DNA from: Kangiella sp.
Lineage (GTDB): Bacteria > Pseudomonadota > Gammaproteobacteria > Enterobacterales > Kangiellaceae
Direction of reading: 5' to 3'
Assembly: GCA_002733465.1 (NCBI GenBank)
Contig: NVVT01000002.1
Location: 20,992-31,576 of the forward strand
Length of the DNA: 10,585 bases
The notes below the pieces were generated by a model, which saw only the letters and a list, made by a program, of their open reading frames with translations, was not told where the DNA came from and made no database searches. The translations under genes and the position numbers were made by a program. Below, one piece after another: positions 1 through 6,972 of the stretch (positions are counted from its first letter, which is position 1; each line of letters starts with the position of its first letter).

Positions 1-240
1 GGAACAGCAGAAGAAGAAGCCGCTGCGTTTATCAAAGCAAACGTGACTAAACCTGTTGTTTCTTATATTGCTGGGGTTACAGCTCCTGCAGGAAAAAGAA
101 TGGGACATGCTGGTGCCATTATTTCTGGCGGTAAAGGTACTGCTGATGAGAAATTTGCGGCGCTTGAAGATGCTGGTGTTAAGACTGTAAGAAGCTTGGC
201 TGATATTGGATCGGCTTTGAAAGAGATTACTGGTTGGTAG
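1..240 (+). CDS. sucD: succinyl-CoA synthetase alpha subunit, 3' end (partial)
   Basis: This is the C-terminal 79 codons of the alpha subunit of succinyl-CoA ligase, which makes succinate and ATP/GTP from succinyl-CoA in the TCA cycle together with SucB/SucC subunits. The frame is open from base 1, so the gene begins upstream of the window. The family signature around the phosphorylated histidine is present: KRMGHAGAII, with the His codon at 106-108. It is followed by the glycine-rich SGGKGTADEKFAALE segment, and the protein ends with SLADIGSALKEITGW. These match SucD of enterobacteria almost residue for residue. sucC is expected just upstream but is out of view. A strong terminator follows 21 bases after the stop, so this is the last gene of its operon. 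Confidence 0.97.
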   Translation, partial: GTAEEEAAAFIKANVTKPVVSYIAGVTAPAGKRMGHAGAIISGGKGTADEKFAALEDAGVKTVRSLADIGSALKEITGW

Positions 241-261
241 TCTATAGACAACATGTTTTAC

Positions 262-296
262 AAAAAAAAGGGCAGTCAATTGATTGCCCTTTTTTA
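262..296. terminator. bidirectional rho-independent terminator
   Basis: The core GGGCAGTCAATTGATTGCCC (270-289) folds into an 8-bp stem (one G-T wobble) with an AATT loop. It is preceded by eight A's and followed by six T's, so it has a U-tract on either strand. It lies between sucD (+) and the convergent DUF3192 lipoprotein gene (-) and can end transcription from both. Confidence 0.9.
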
Positions 297-345
297 TTGT
301 ATTTAAATCCCGGAGTTATTAACTCGTGATAATGTTTATAACAAA

Positions 346-711
346 CTACAACTGTCTTACCTTATTCAACAGTGCGTCACCCCAACCAACCAATTTGTCA
401 TTTTTTATAACTAAAGGTGTTGTTTCATCTTTAGTTGTCTCGCCATCAGATTTATTATGCTGGGTACGATAGTATAAGATCCGGTAATTATCTTCGCCCT
501 TGATAAAAGCATCCGAAAAATTTGGTGTACCTAATTTTGCGATAATGCTAGCGCGATCAGATTGAAGCTCGAGATCGCTTATCAAACTTCTGTTTTGAGT
601 TTGTGTGGTTTTCCAGCTTTCAGCTTTTGAATCATGCCCTGTAACAATAATACAACCACTTAATATACTTATTAAAGTTACACTTACAGCAAGAGAGTAA
701 AATATTTTCAT
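346..711 (-). CDS. DUF3192-family outer-membrane lipoprotein, BamE-like fold
   Basis: This is a 121-residue small lipoprotein of unknown exact role. Residues 1-20 form a lipoprotein signal peptide: a hydrophobic stretch ending in the lipobox LSGC, with Cys20 the expected acylated residue. Residue +2 is Ile rather than Asp, so sorting to the outer membrane by Lol is expected. The mature part (about 40-121) has the DUF3192 pattern seen in gammaproteobacteria: an initial helix (LQSDRASIIAKLGTPNFSDAF), then LYYRTQ, the acidic/Thr-rich TKDETTPLV, and the closing KLVGWGDALL. The Lxxxxxxxx-LGTP-F start resembles SmpA/OmlA (BamE) domains, which are two-helix, three-strand folds on envelope proteins. 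The ATG has AGGAAT 6 bases upstream. It is transcribed alone, toward the shared terminator at 262-296. The family assignment comes from recognised motifs; the function is unknown. Confidence 0.88.
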   Translation of the reverse strand: MKIFYSLAVSVTLISILSGCIIVTGHDSKAESWKTTQTQNRSLISDLELQSDRASIIAKLGTPNFSDAFIKGEDNYRILYYRTQHNKSDGETTKDETTPLVIKNDKLVGWGDALLNKVRQL

Positions 712-932
712 TGTTAATTCCTATTATTGATATAAATTGTTTTTGTCGAAAAATAATGCCAACCAAGCGTGGCTCGGTGATGTAGTGAACTATAACACTA
801 TTTATGAGTTTTGCGACATCAAAGTTATTTCTAAATGTTTCGTATAATATTGAGCTGCTTTTTAGATGGGAATATCTATGCAATATAAATCATAGAGTTG
901 GTGCGAAACGAGCTTGTATTAGAGGATTGAGA

Positions 933-969
933 CAAAAGCTCGATTAGCATATTTTTAATCGAACTTTTG
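933..969 (-). terminator. intrinsic terminator of the acyltransferase gene
   Basis: A 14-bp inverted repeat (CAAAAGCTCGATTA at 933-946, TAATCGAACTTTTG at 956-969) encloses a 9-base loop. The single mismatch is a G-U wobble in the minus-strand RNA. It starts 9 bases past the acyltransferase stop, and the descending arm ends TTTTGTCTC on the minus strand. The remaining 712-932 region, upstream of the lipoprotein gene, shows no convincing gene or promoter; a frame there overlaps the lipoprotein gene and looks spurious. Confidence 0.72.
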
Positions 970-978
970 TAATAACTA

Positions 979-2067
979 TTAATGCGGAAAATACTTATCT
1001 TTCTTCATTAACAGTGGCTCTTCAAGATACTTATAACTGATTGCCGCTAAAATAGTCGTCATGACCAAAATAATTACTGCTTTAACATAGGCTGACATAT
1101 CGCCCAATTCATGCCCTACAAACCAAGTAAGAGGGAAGTGATAAACATAAAGGCCATAAGAAATTTTACCCAAGTAAGCTAACAGTTTATTTTCCATAAT
1201 CAATGGAAAAAACTGTTTAGCTTTTATATTGACTAACATAGCAGCAAATACAAAAGAGAATAGCGTGTAACCCCAAACGTGTTTATAACTGTCTTCCATA
1301 AAGTTTCCATAACCTAAACTTCTTACATCAAGTTTAACACCTGATAGATACTCAGCTACAAATCCGAGAACTATAACTAATCCAGCGAAAGCTATAATTT
1401 TAAAGTTAGCGACAGGCTTTACATACATGGCGAAGTATCCACCGATTGCAAAAGCATCAAAGCTAGACAAGGTAAATGTATAAACCGCCAAATTCATAGT
1501 GTTAAAAGAATTCGTTGTATCTGCCATTACAATACTACCTAAAACGAATCGAATGATTGGTCCTGATAAAATCACAATAATGAGAGCGCGCTTTACCGAT
1601 GTTTTGTGAATAAGGAAAATCATAAGAGGCCATAACAAATAGAATTGCTCTTCAACAGCTAGTGACCAAAAATGAGTAATCGTTTGAGTTTGCTCGTATG
1701 CCGATGACATAGCGAAAAAATTATAAGTGTAAGTTAAAGCCCAGCCAATTTGATCTAATGTTCTAGCGAAACGGTCACCTACGTCATAATTAAAGTGTTC
1801 AATTGCGACATAGGCGATAACGCTAATGAGCAATAGATAGGTAAAATAAAGAGGAAATATTCTTAAACTTCTACGGCCGTAGAAATTAATAAAATATTGC
1901 TTTGTTGGCAAATGTTCTTTCATGTTGACGATGATTGGTGTCAGCAAAAAACCTGACAATACAAAAAACGCATGAACGCCCATGTACCCAAACTCGAACA
2001 ATCCCATATGATAAGCAAACACAATAAAGAATGCGAAAAAACGAAAGCTATTTAAACCATGTACCAT
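979..2067 (-). CDS. acyltransferase 3 (OafA/YrhL-type) integral membrane acyltransferase
   Basis: This 362-residue polytopic inner-membrane enzyme belongs to a family that transfers acetyl or other acyl groups to surface sugars such as O-antigen, capsule or glycolipids. Visible family marks are LNSFRFFAFFIVFAYH at 5-20, with the conserved Arg9 and His20 of the usual R-x10-H active region; GVHAFFVLSGFLLT at 30-43; the basic YGRRSLRIFPLYF at 63-75; HFWSLAVEEQFYLLWP at 132-147; KISYGLYVYHFP at 301-312; and the closing YLEEPL at 347-352. About ten hydrophobic segments are apparent. There is no C-terminal SGNH esterase domain, so this is the short form. The ATG is preceded by AAAGGAAA. It lies about 90 bases after the M1 peptidase gene on the same strand and may be partly co-transcribed with it. 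No sugar-biosynthesis genes are nearby, so the acceptor cannot be guessed. Confidence 0.93.
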   Translation of the reverse strand: MVHGLNSFRFFAFFIVFAYHMGLFEFGYMGVHAFFVLSGFLLTPIIVNMKEHLPTKQYFINFYGRRSLRIFPLYFTYLLLISVIAYVAIEHFNYDVGDRFARTLDQIGWALTYTYNFFAMSSAYEQTQTITHFWSLAVEEQFYLLWPLMIFLIHKTSVKRALIIVILSGPIIRFVLGSIVMADTTNSFNTMNLAVYTFTLSSFDAFAIGGYFAMYVKPVANFKIIAFAGLVIVLGFVAEYLSGVKLDVRSLGYGNFMEDSYKHVWGYTLFSFVFAAMLVNIKAKQFFPLIMENKLLAYLGKISYGLYVYHFPLTWFVGHELGDMSAYVKAVIILVMTTILAAISYKYLEEPLLMKKDKYFPH

Positions 2068-2100
2068 TTTATTTCCTTTATTTTTATTAAAGATAAAAGA

Positions 2101-2151
2101 ACCCTCTCCCTAGCCCTCTCCCAAAGGAAGAGGGGATAAAGTGAAAGGGTC
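2101..2151. repeat. C/G-rich dispersed-type repeat with hairpin and G-quadruplex pattern
   Basis: A GC-rich block stands out in AT-rich surroundings between the peptidase stop and the acyltransferase leader. The 9-mer CCCTCTCCC occurs twice (2102-2110, 2114-2122), separated by TAG. The second copy pairs with AGAGGG at 2129-2134 (6 bp, one mismatch, then 2 bp, AAA loop). An outer pairing of ACCCT (2101-2105) with AGGGT (2146-2150) is possible. On the minus strand the two 9-mers give four GGG runs with 3-base loops AGA, CTA, AGA. Similar CCCTCTCCC/GGGAGAGGG blocks are known as dispersed intergenic repeats in many bacterial genomes; that it is repeated in this genome is inference. Confidence 0.7.
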
Positions 2152-2157
2152 TAAACA

Positions 2158-4014
2158 CTATTTTTTTGCGAACAAAGCATCAATGGTTCCTTGCGCTAAC
2201 GGATGATAACCTGGGCGAGCTTTGTTGTAGATATTTTGTGTAAACGCTCTTTTTGATTCAGTTTCTAGTAACGCTTTATATAAAGGAACAATTAATTTTC
2301 TCCGACCGATTGAAATCATATAGTCTGCAAGTCTTTTATTAATAACTGGATTATTACGTTTTATATTCAATAATAACCAAGCATGAGCGATTTCATTGTT
2401 GGTTGATTGGGTTAAACTAAATTGTGAATCAAGTTTATTTAATCTGTCTAGCGAAATGTCTTTTGGTAAATTATTGATAAAGAATAACCATTCATGGACA
2501 GTCCAGTCTTTAGTTGGAATGTTTGAAAGAGTAGTGTCGTTAGTAAACCAAGAGTCCATATGACTTTTCACTTTGGTGAAAACATCAGATGTTGGTTTTG
2601 GAGAACTCGCAGGTAACATCGGTTCATTGATCCATTCTTTAACTTCTGCCATAGAAACTTTGCCGGTGTGTCTATCGATCAAATTTTTCTTCAAATAACG
2701 AGTGAAACTTTTTGTATCAATACTGCCAAAGGCATGATCATCAAAGTATTGTCTTAAAAATGAATCAAAATCCTTTCTACCAAAACGTTCTTCTAAAAAC
2801 ATTAAAAACAACTGCCCTTTAGTGTATGGAACGCCAGAGAATGCATCATCAGGATCACGTCCTTCAATGACTATATGTAAAATAGTATCCGCTTTAGGCA
2901 AATCAACTAATTCTTCTTTAAGACCTTGATAAGCTAAGGCTTGTTCCATAATCGCTCGGTCTTTGCCAAATACTTCTTCCATTATTCTATTTTCAACATA
3001 ACTGGTAAAACCTTCGTTCAACCAAAGATCCCGCCAGGTAGCATTAGTGACTAAATTTCCTGACCAAGAGTGAGCCAATTCATGTGCGATTAAACTAACT
3101 AAGCTTTTGTCACCAGCAATAACTGTTGGAGTAATGAAGGATAAACGTGGATTTTCCATTCCGCCAAAAGGAAAGGAGGGTGGTAATATTAGTAAATCAT
3201 AATCAGTCCAACGATATTTTCCGTACATTTTTTCTGTCGCATCAATCATTGCTTGGGTATCAATAAATTCGGCTGCAGCAGCATCCAATAATTCAGGTTC
3301 CGAATAGATGGCAGTTTGTTTAGACATTTTTTTGTAATGAATATTACCTGCTGCAATCGCTATTAAATAAGTAGGGATAGGCTGAGGCATCTCGAAATGA
3401 TAATCACCATTTTCATTCCATTTAGGATCGTTTTTAGCACTCATTATTGGACGTAAGTTTTTTGCGGTATGAATGTTAGCTTCATAACTAACTCGCATTG
3501 CCGGCGTATCTTGAATTGGCATCCAACTTCTTGCGTGTATAGCTTGAGATTGACTGAACATAAAAGGTAGTTTTTTTCCGGCTGTTTGAATAGGAGACAA
3601 CCATTGTAAACCTGACGCTTCAGGTCGAGAGTTATAATGTACTTTGACTCGTTTGCTCATTCGGGGTAAAACGATTGTTAATTTACTGCCCTTAACATCA
3701 TCTCGTTCAGATAGTTTGAAAGTCGTATCAGACCATACGCCACATCGAAATGTTTCTACTCGGTGAATATCGAGATCTCTTGTGTCTAGTACAAGGTTTT
3801 GCACGCCTTTACGATTATATTTTAGATGATGCTCGATACTACCTTTTAATTGCTTTGTATTAAAATCCACATCTAAATTAAGTACAATGTGTGTTGAAAC
3901 AACATCTTGATAATTTGAATAGGTATGCCAATCTTTTTCAAATTGGTTAGCAGTAATAGAGAGTGAAAAGCACACTGAAATTATCGCTATGATACGTGCA
4001 AAAGGTTTAATCAT
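2158..4014 (-). CDS. secreted M1 family zinc aminopeptidase, leukotriene A4 hydrolase-like
   Basis: This 618-residue zinc metallopeptidase removes N-terminal amino acids from peptides. Residues 1-22 form a Sec signal peptide (basic MIKPFAR, hydrophobic core, likely cleavage after ITA), so it acts in the periplasm or outside. The N-terminal beta domain (about 35-220) is followed by the catalytic domain with PFGGMEN at 282-288 (substrate N-terminus binding), the zinc site HELAH at 311-315, and the third ligand Glu334 in WLNEGF. VPYTKG at 395-400 holds the catalytic Tyr397. The C-terminal helical domain (about 475-618), ending ARPGYHPLAQGTIDALFAKK, matches the Leuk-A4-hydro_C domain, giving the full LTA4H three-domain layout; this is not a PepN-length enzyme. 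The ATG follows GAGGAA with good spacing. In bacteria the expected role is peptide scavenging; epoxide hydrolase activity on lipid is not implied. Confidence 0.95.
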   Translation of the reverse strand: MIKPFARIIAIISVCFSLSITANQFEKDWHTYSNYQDVVSTHIVLNLDVDFNTKQLKGSIEHHLKYNRKGVQNLVLDTRDLDIHRVETFRCGVWSDTTFKLSERDDVKGSKLTIVLPRMSKRVKVHYNSRPEASGLQWLSPIQTAGKKLPFMFSQSQAIHARSWMPIQDTPAMRVSYEANIHTAKNLRPIMSAKNDPKWNENGDYHFEMPQPIPTYLIAIAAGNIHYKKMSKQTAIYSEPELLDAAAAEFIDTQAMIDATEKMYGKYRWTDYDLLILPPSFPFGGMENPRLSFITPTVIAGDKSLVSLIAHELAHSWSGNLVTNATWRDLWLNEGFTSYVENRIMEEVFGKDRAIMEQALAYQGLKEELVDLPKADTILHIVIEGRDPDDAFSGVPYTKGQLFLMFLEERFGRKDFDSFLRQYFDDHAFGSIDTKSFTRYLKKNLIDRHTGKVSMAEVKEWINEPMLPASSPKPTSDVFTKVKSHMDSWFTNDTTLSNIPTKDWTVHEWLFFINNLPKDISLDRLNKLDSQFSLTQSTNNEIAHAWLLLNIKRNNPVINKRLADYMISIGRRKLIVPLYKALLETESKRAFTQNIYNKARPGYHPLAQGTIDALFAKK

Positions 4015-4118
4015 TGTTGTTCCTCTGGTATTGTCTACAGCTGACTTTTAAGTAAGTCTAACTAGCTCAATAATTTACCAATTCTATCTTATTTTCATGC
4101 TAATAGAGAGTTCTGTTC

Positions 4119-4838
4119 TTGATTCTAACTAAATTTTTTAAGCAATTTATCCTTCTTGTCTCAATTATTATGTTGATGATTATGAGCGGACAATGTTTTG
4201 CCCATGGCGTCGATGAAAATACTAAACAATTTTTAATCGGCAACGAAGGAATAGCGATAATCCCATACTTGTATATTGGAGCAAAACACATGGTTACCGG
4301 CTATGACCATTTGCTTTTTTTAGTCGGTGTAATCTTCTTTTTGTATAAAACTAAAGACATTTTGATATACGTGAGTCTTTTTACCCTTGGTCATAGCTTA
4401 ACGCTGTTGACTGGAGTCTTAGGTGATATTCAAGTTAATGCGTATTTAATTGATGCAATAATCGGCTTCTCGGTTGTCTACAAGGGATTCGATAACCTTG
4501 GTGGATTTAAACAACTGTTCAATTTTCAACCAAATACTAAAATCGCTGTTTTAATCTTTGGTCTATTTCATGGGTTTGGTTTAGCCACTAAGATTCAAGA
4601 GTTCGAAATTGCAGAAAATGGCCTTGTCGCGAACCTAATATCTTTTAACCTTGGAGTTGAGGTCGGACAATTTTTAGCGCTTGGAATGGTATTGATTATC
4701 TTAAGTTACATTCGAAACCTGTCGATTAATAATAAGTCAGTTTATAACAACATTTCCACATTAATAAATACGTCATTGATTGGTGCAGGTACTTTATTAA
4801 TGATGTTTCAGTTAACGAGCTATTTTACAAACAATTAA
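4119..4838 (+). CDS. HupE/UreJ-type membrane protein, putative metal transporter
   Basis: This is a 239-residue multi-pass membrane protein. Residues 1-28 look like a signal peptide (basic start, long hydrophobic core, cleavage likely after CFA before HG). The HupE/UreJ signature H-x5-DH is present at His57-Asp63-His64 within KHMVTGYDHLLFL. Other family marks are TLGHSLTL (89-96, His92), FGLFHGFGLA (147-156, His151) and FNLGVEVGQ (176-184, Glu181). Five to six more hydrophobic helices follow the leader. Characterised HupE/UreJ proteins are linked to nickel or cobalt uptake for hydrogenase and urease, but neither enzyme is encoded here, so the substrate is open. The start is TTG: in-frame stops TAA-TAG at 4101-4106 exclude an upstream start, AGAGAG lies 8 bases before the TTG, and later Met codons would cut the signal peptide. 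The gene after it starts 21 bases downstream. Confidence 0.88.
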   Translation: MILTKFFKQFILLVSIIMLMIMSGQCFAHGVDENTKQFLIGNEGIAIIPYLYIGAKHMVTGYDHLLFLVGVIFFLYKTKDILIYVSLFTLGHSLTLLTGVLGDIQVNAYLIDAIIGFSVVYKGFDNLGGFKQLFNFQPNTKIAVLIFGLFHGFGLATKIQEFEIAENGLVANLISFNLGVEVGQFLALGMVLIILSYIRNLSINNKSVYNNISTLINTSLIGAGTLLMMFQLTSYFTNN

Positions 4839-4859
4839 ACTATAAGATTGGTGATAAAC

Positions 4860-5378
4860 ATGAGTGAAAACAATAATAACTCTATAATAAAGAATAGTTT
4901 AGTGGCGATAGTCATAGCAGTTTCTATCTTTTATACTATTGTATATCCCATAGAATTTGGCAAAGACCCGTTAGGTACAGGCAAGTTATTTGGTCTTCCT
5001 GTTTTAGCAGAAGCTTCTAAGGACGAGAAAACAGGTAACGCTATAAGTATTTATAAATTTAGAAAAGACTCAATTGACATTTTAGTGCCTGCTAATAGAG
5101 GATTAGAATACAAGTTTAAACTGTCTCAATTTTCGAATTTAACATATAAATGGACTTCTGAAGTGCCCCTCTATTTTGATTTTCATGGCGAGCCAAAAGG
5201 GGACACTACAGGATATTTTGAGAGCTATACCATCGCTACTATCAATAAAATGGAAGGTTCAATGACGGTTCCATTTGAAGGTGTGCATGGATGGTATTGG
5301 AAGAATACGAGTGATGACGAGGTGTTAGTCACTTTAACAACTCAAGGGAAATATGAGGTTGTCGGTTTCATTCACTAA
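4860..5378 (+). CDS. transmembrane anchor protein with beta-rich (GOLD-like) outer domain
   Basis: This 172-residue protein has one N-terminal membrane helix (about 12-30) after a polar SENNNNS leader, so it is a signal-anchored protein with the rest probably periplasmic. Residues 31-50 (IEFGKDPLGTGKLFGL) form a conserved-looking neck. The outer part (about 60-172) is strand-rich, with GLEYKF (81-86), PLYFDFHGEP (103-112), GYFESY (118-123) and GVHGWYWKN (141-149), ending in a last strand pair. This pattern matches proteins annotated only as 'transmembrane anchor protein', commonly found beside HupE/UreJ genes; the HGWYWxN-S-x-VTLT run resembles GOLD-type beta sandwiches. There are no cysteines. 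I chose ATG 4860 because GGTGAT, an anti-SD match, begins 10 bases upstream; a start at TTG 4848 would add MVIN and lose that site. The function is unknown; it is probably a partner of the preceding membrane protein. Confidence 0.82.
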   Translation: MSENNNNSIIKNSLVAIVIAVSIFYTIVYPIEFGKDPLGTGKLFGLPVLAEASKDEKTGNAISIYKFRKDSIDILVPANRGLEYKFKLSQFSNLTYKWTSEVPLYFDFHGEPKGDTTGYFESYTIATINKMEGSMTVPFEGVHGWYWKNTSDDEVLVTLTTQGKYEVVGFIH

Positions 5379-5421
5379 TTCACATGAATTAATCTAACAA
5401 CCTCTGATAAGTAGCTATTTA

Positions 5422-6906
5422 TTAAAAGGTTAAACCCGGGCTAAGCGTTTCAGGCAAAACAACTTTTTCATTTTCAACCGATGAAATAGGATAAGCACAA
5501 TAATCAGCTGAGTAATAAGCGCTGGCTCGATGATTACCACTGGCTCCAATGCCTCCAAAAGGTGCTTGAGAGTTAGCGCCGGTAGTAGGGCGATTCCAAT
5601 TGACGATACCCGCTCTAGTTGAAGCAAAAAATTCATCGTAAGTTGATTGGCTGTCGCTTAATAAAGACGCCGATAAACCAAATTGAGTATTATTAGCTTC
5701 TGTTAATGCTTCTTTAAATTCGGAATAACGGAATATCTTAACTAAAGGGCCAAAGTATTCTTCATCAGGTATATTTTTCACACCTGTCATATCGATGATT
5801 CCAGGAGATACAAAACCTGTACCTTCTTCTAAATGCTTTAGTTCTAGTAATGATTTTCCGCCAAGGTTTTGCAACATTCTTTGCGCAGTCACTAAATCTT
5901 TGGCGGCTTTCTCAGAAACCAAAGAGCCATAAAAGGGCGTATCTTCATCGTCGAACTTACCGATTTTAATTTTCTTGCTGACCTCAACTAATCGATTGAG
6001 GATTTGGTTACCTTGTTGGTTATCTTCTATAAAGACTCGTCTTGCGCAGGTACATCTTTGTCCGGTAGTGACAAAAGCAGATTGCAAAATATCATGCACA
6101 ACGCCATCAATTTCAGAAACGCCATTAACGATTAATGGATTGTTTCCGCCCATTTCTAGAGCTAATATTTTACCAGGCTGACCCGCAAACTGCTTATGAA
6201 GTAGGTGTCCAACGTTAGAACTTCCGGTAAAAAATAAACCATCAATGCGTGGGTTATTGGCTAATAAAACCCCAGTTTCGACTTCTCCCTGCACTAGATT
6301 GATTACACCTTTTGGTATTCCAGCTTTTTCCCAAGCTTTAACTGTAATTTCTGCGACTTTAGGTGTGATTTCACTGGGTTTGAATACTACCGTATTTCCA
6401 GCTAGTAGAGCGGGGATGATATGCCCGTTAGGTAAATGTCCTGGAAAGTTATATGGACCGTAAACGGCTACAACGCCATGTGGTTTATGACGTATGTATG
6501 CTTTTGAACCCGCCATTATACTTTCTACTGTACCGGTTCTTTCAGAAAACGCTTTTTCAGAGATAGCGATTTTCCCAATCATTCCGCCAACTTCTCCCAT
6601 AGTTTCCCATAGAATCTTTCCTGTCTCTTCTGAAATAGCGGTAGCCAATTTGATTTTTTCTTCCGCCAGTATTTCACCAAACCTTTTTACTATTAAAAGT
6701 CGGTCTTCATAACTAATTGCTGACCAGCCTTTAAATGCCTGACGCGCGCTACTCACTGCATTTTCAACTTGTTCCTCGGTCGCAGAGTCGCCTTTCCAAA
6801 CGAGTGACTTATTGGCAGGATTATAGGATTCGAAAGTTTTACCTAGCCCCTTTAGCCATTCACCATTAATGAATTGCGCGTTACTTGTTTGAATTGAGTT
6901 GGTCAT
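5422..6906 (-). CDS. astD: N-succinylglutamate 5-semialdehyde dehydrogenase
   Basis: This 494-residue NAD-dependent aldehyde dehydrogenase performs step four of the AST pathway, oxidising succinylglutamate semialdehyde to succinylglutamate in the cytoplasm. Family marks are YGPYNFPGHLPNGHIIPALLAGN (149-171, the aldehyde dehydrogenase oxyanion/NAD region), FKPSE (175-179), FTGSS (226-230, nucleotide loop), the general base Glu251 in LEMGGNNP, and the catalytic Cys285 in GQRCTCARR. The 34-residue spacing between Glu and Cys matches E. coli AstD. FNGxxxGNHRxSAYYSADYCAYPISS-type sequence near the end is AstD-like and separates it from general aldehyde dehydrogenases. Length is normal. The ATG has AAAGGTAA upstream. 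It is the last gene of the argD/astC-astA-astD run, 66 bases after astA, and ends convergent with the anchor-protein gene. Confidence 0.96.
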   Translation of the reverse strand: MTNSIQTSNAQFINGEWLKGLGKTFESYNPANKSLVWKGDSATEEQVENAVSSARQAFKGWSAISYEDRLLIVKRFGEILAEEKIKLATAISEETGKILWETMGEVGGMIGKIAISEKAFSERTGTVESIMAGSKAYIRHKPHGVVAVYGPYNFPGHLPNGHIIPALLAGNTVVFKPSEITPKVAEITVKAWEKAGIPKGVINLVQGEVETGVLLANNPRIDGLFFTGSSNVGHLLHKQFAGQPGKILALEMGGNNPLIVNGVSEIDGVVHDILQSAFVTTGQRCTCARRVFIEDNQQGNQILNRLVEVSKKIKIGKFDDEDTPFYGSLVSEKAAKDLVTAQRMLQNLGGKSLLELKHLEEGTGFVSPGIIDMTGVKNIPDEEYFGPLVKIFRYSEFKEALTEANNTQFGLSASLLSDSQSTYDEFFASTRAGIVNWNRPTTGANSQAPFGGIGASGNHRASAYYSADYCAYPISSVENEKVVLPETLSPGLTF

Positions 6907-6972
6907 TTGCTTACCTTTAGAGGTTGATATTCTTCAATATTGCTTGCTAATTGGTTTGTAAAATAGAATGAG

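Noticed and set aside
632..883. Minus-strand 83-codon frame overlapping the DUF3192 lipoprotein start
   Set aside because: It overlaps a well-supported lipoprotein gene, has low-complexity Asn/Ile/Cys-rich content, no ribosome site and no recognisable family.
5376..5391. TAATTCACATGAATTA as a terminator between the anchor-protein gene and astD
   Set aside because: The AT-only-rich 7-bp arms have a 2-base centre and no T-tract; it is a weak palindrome.
5975..6712. Several plus-strand frames antisense to astD
   Set aside because: They are codon-phase shadows of astD, without ribosome sites or family resemblance.
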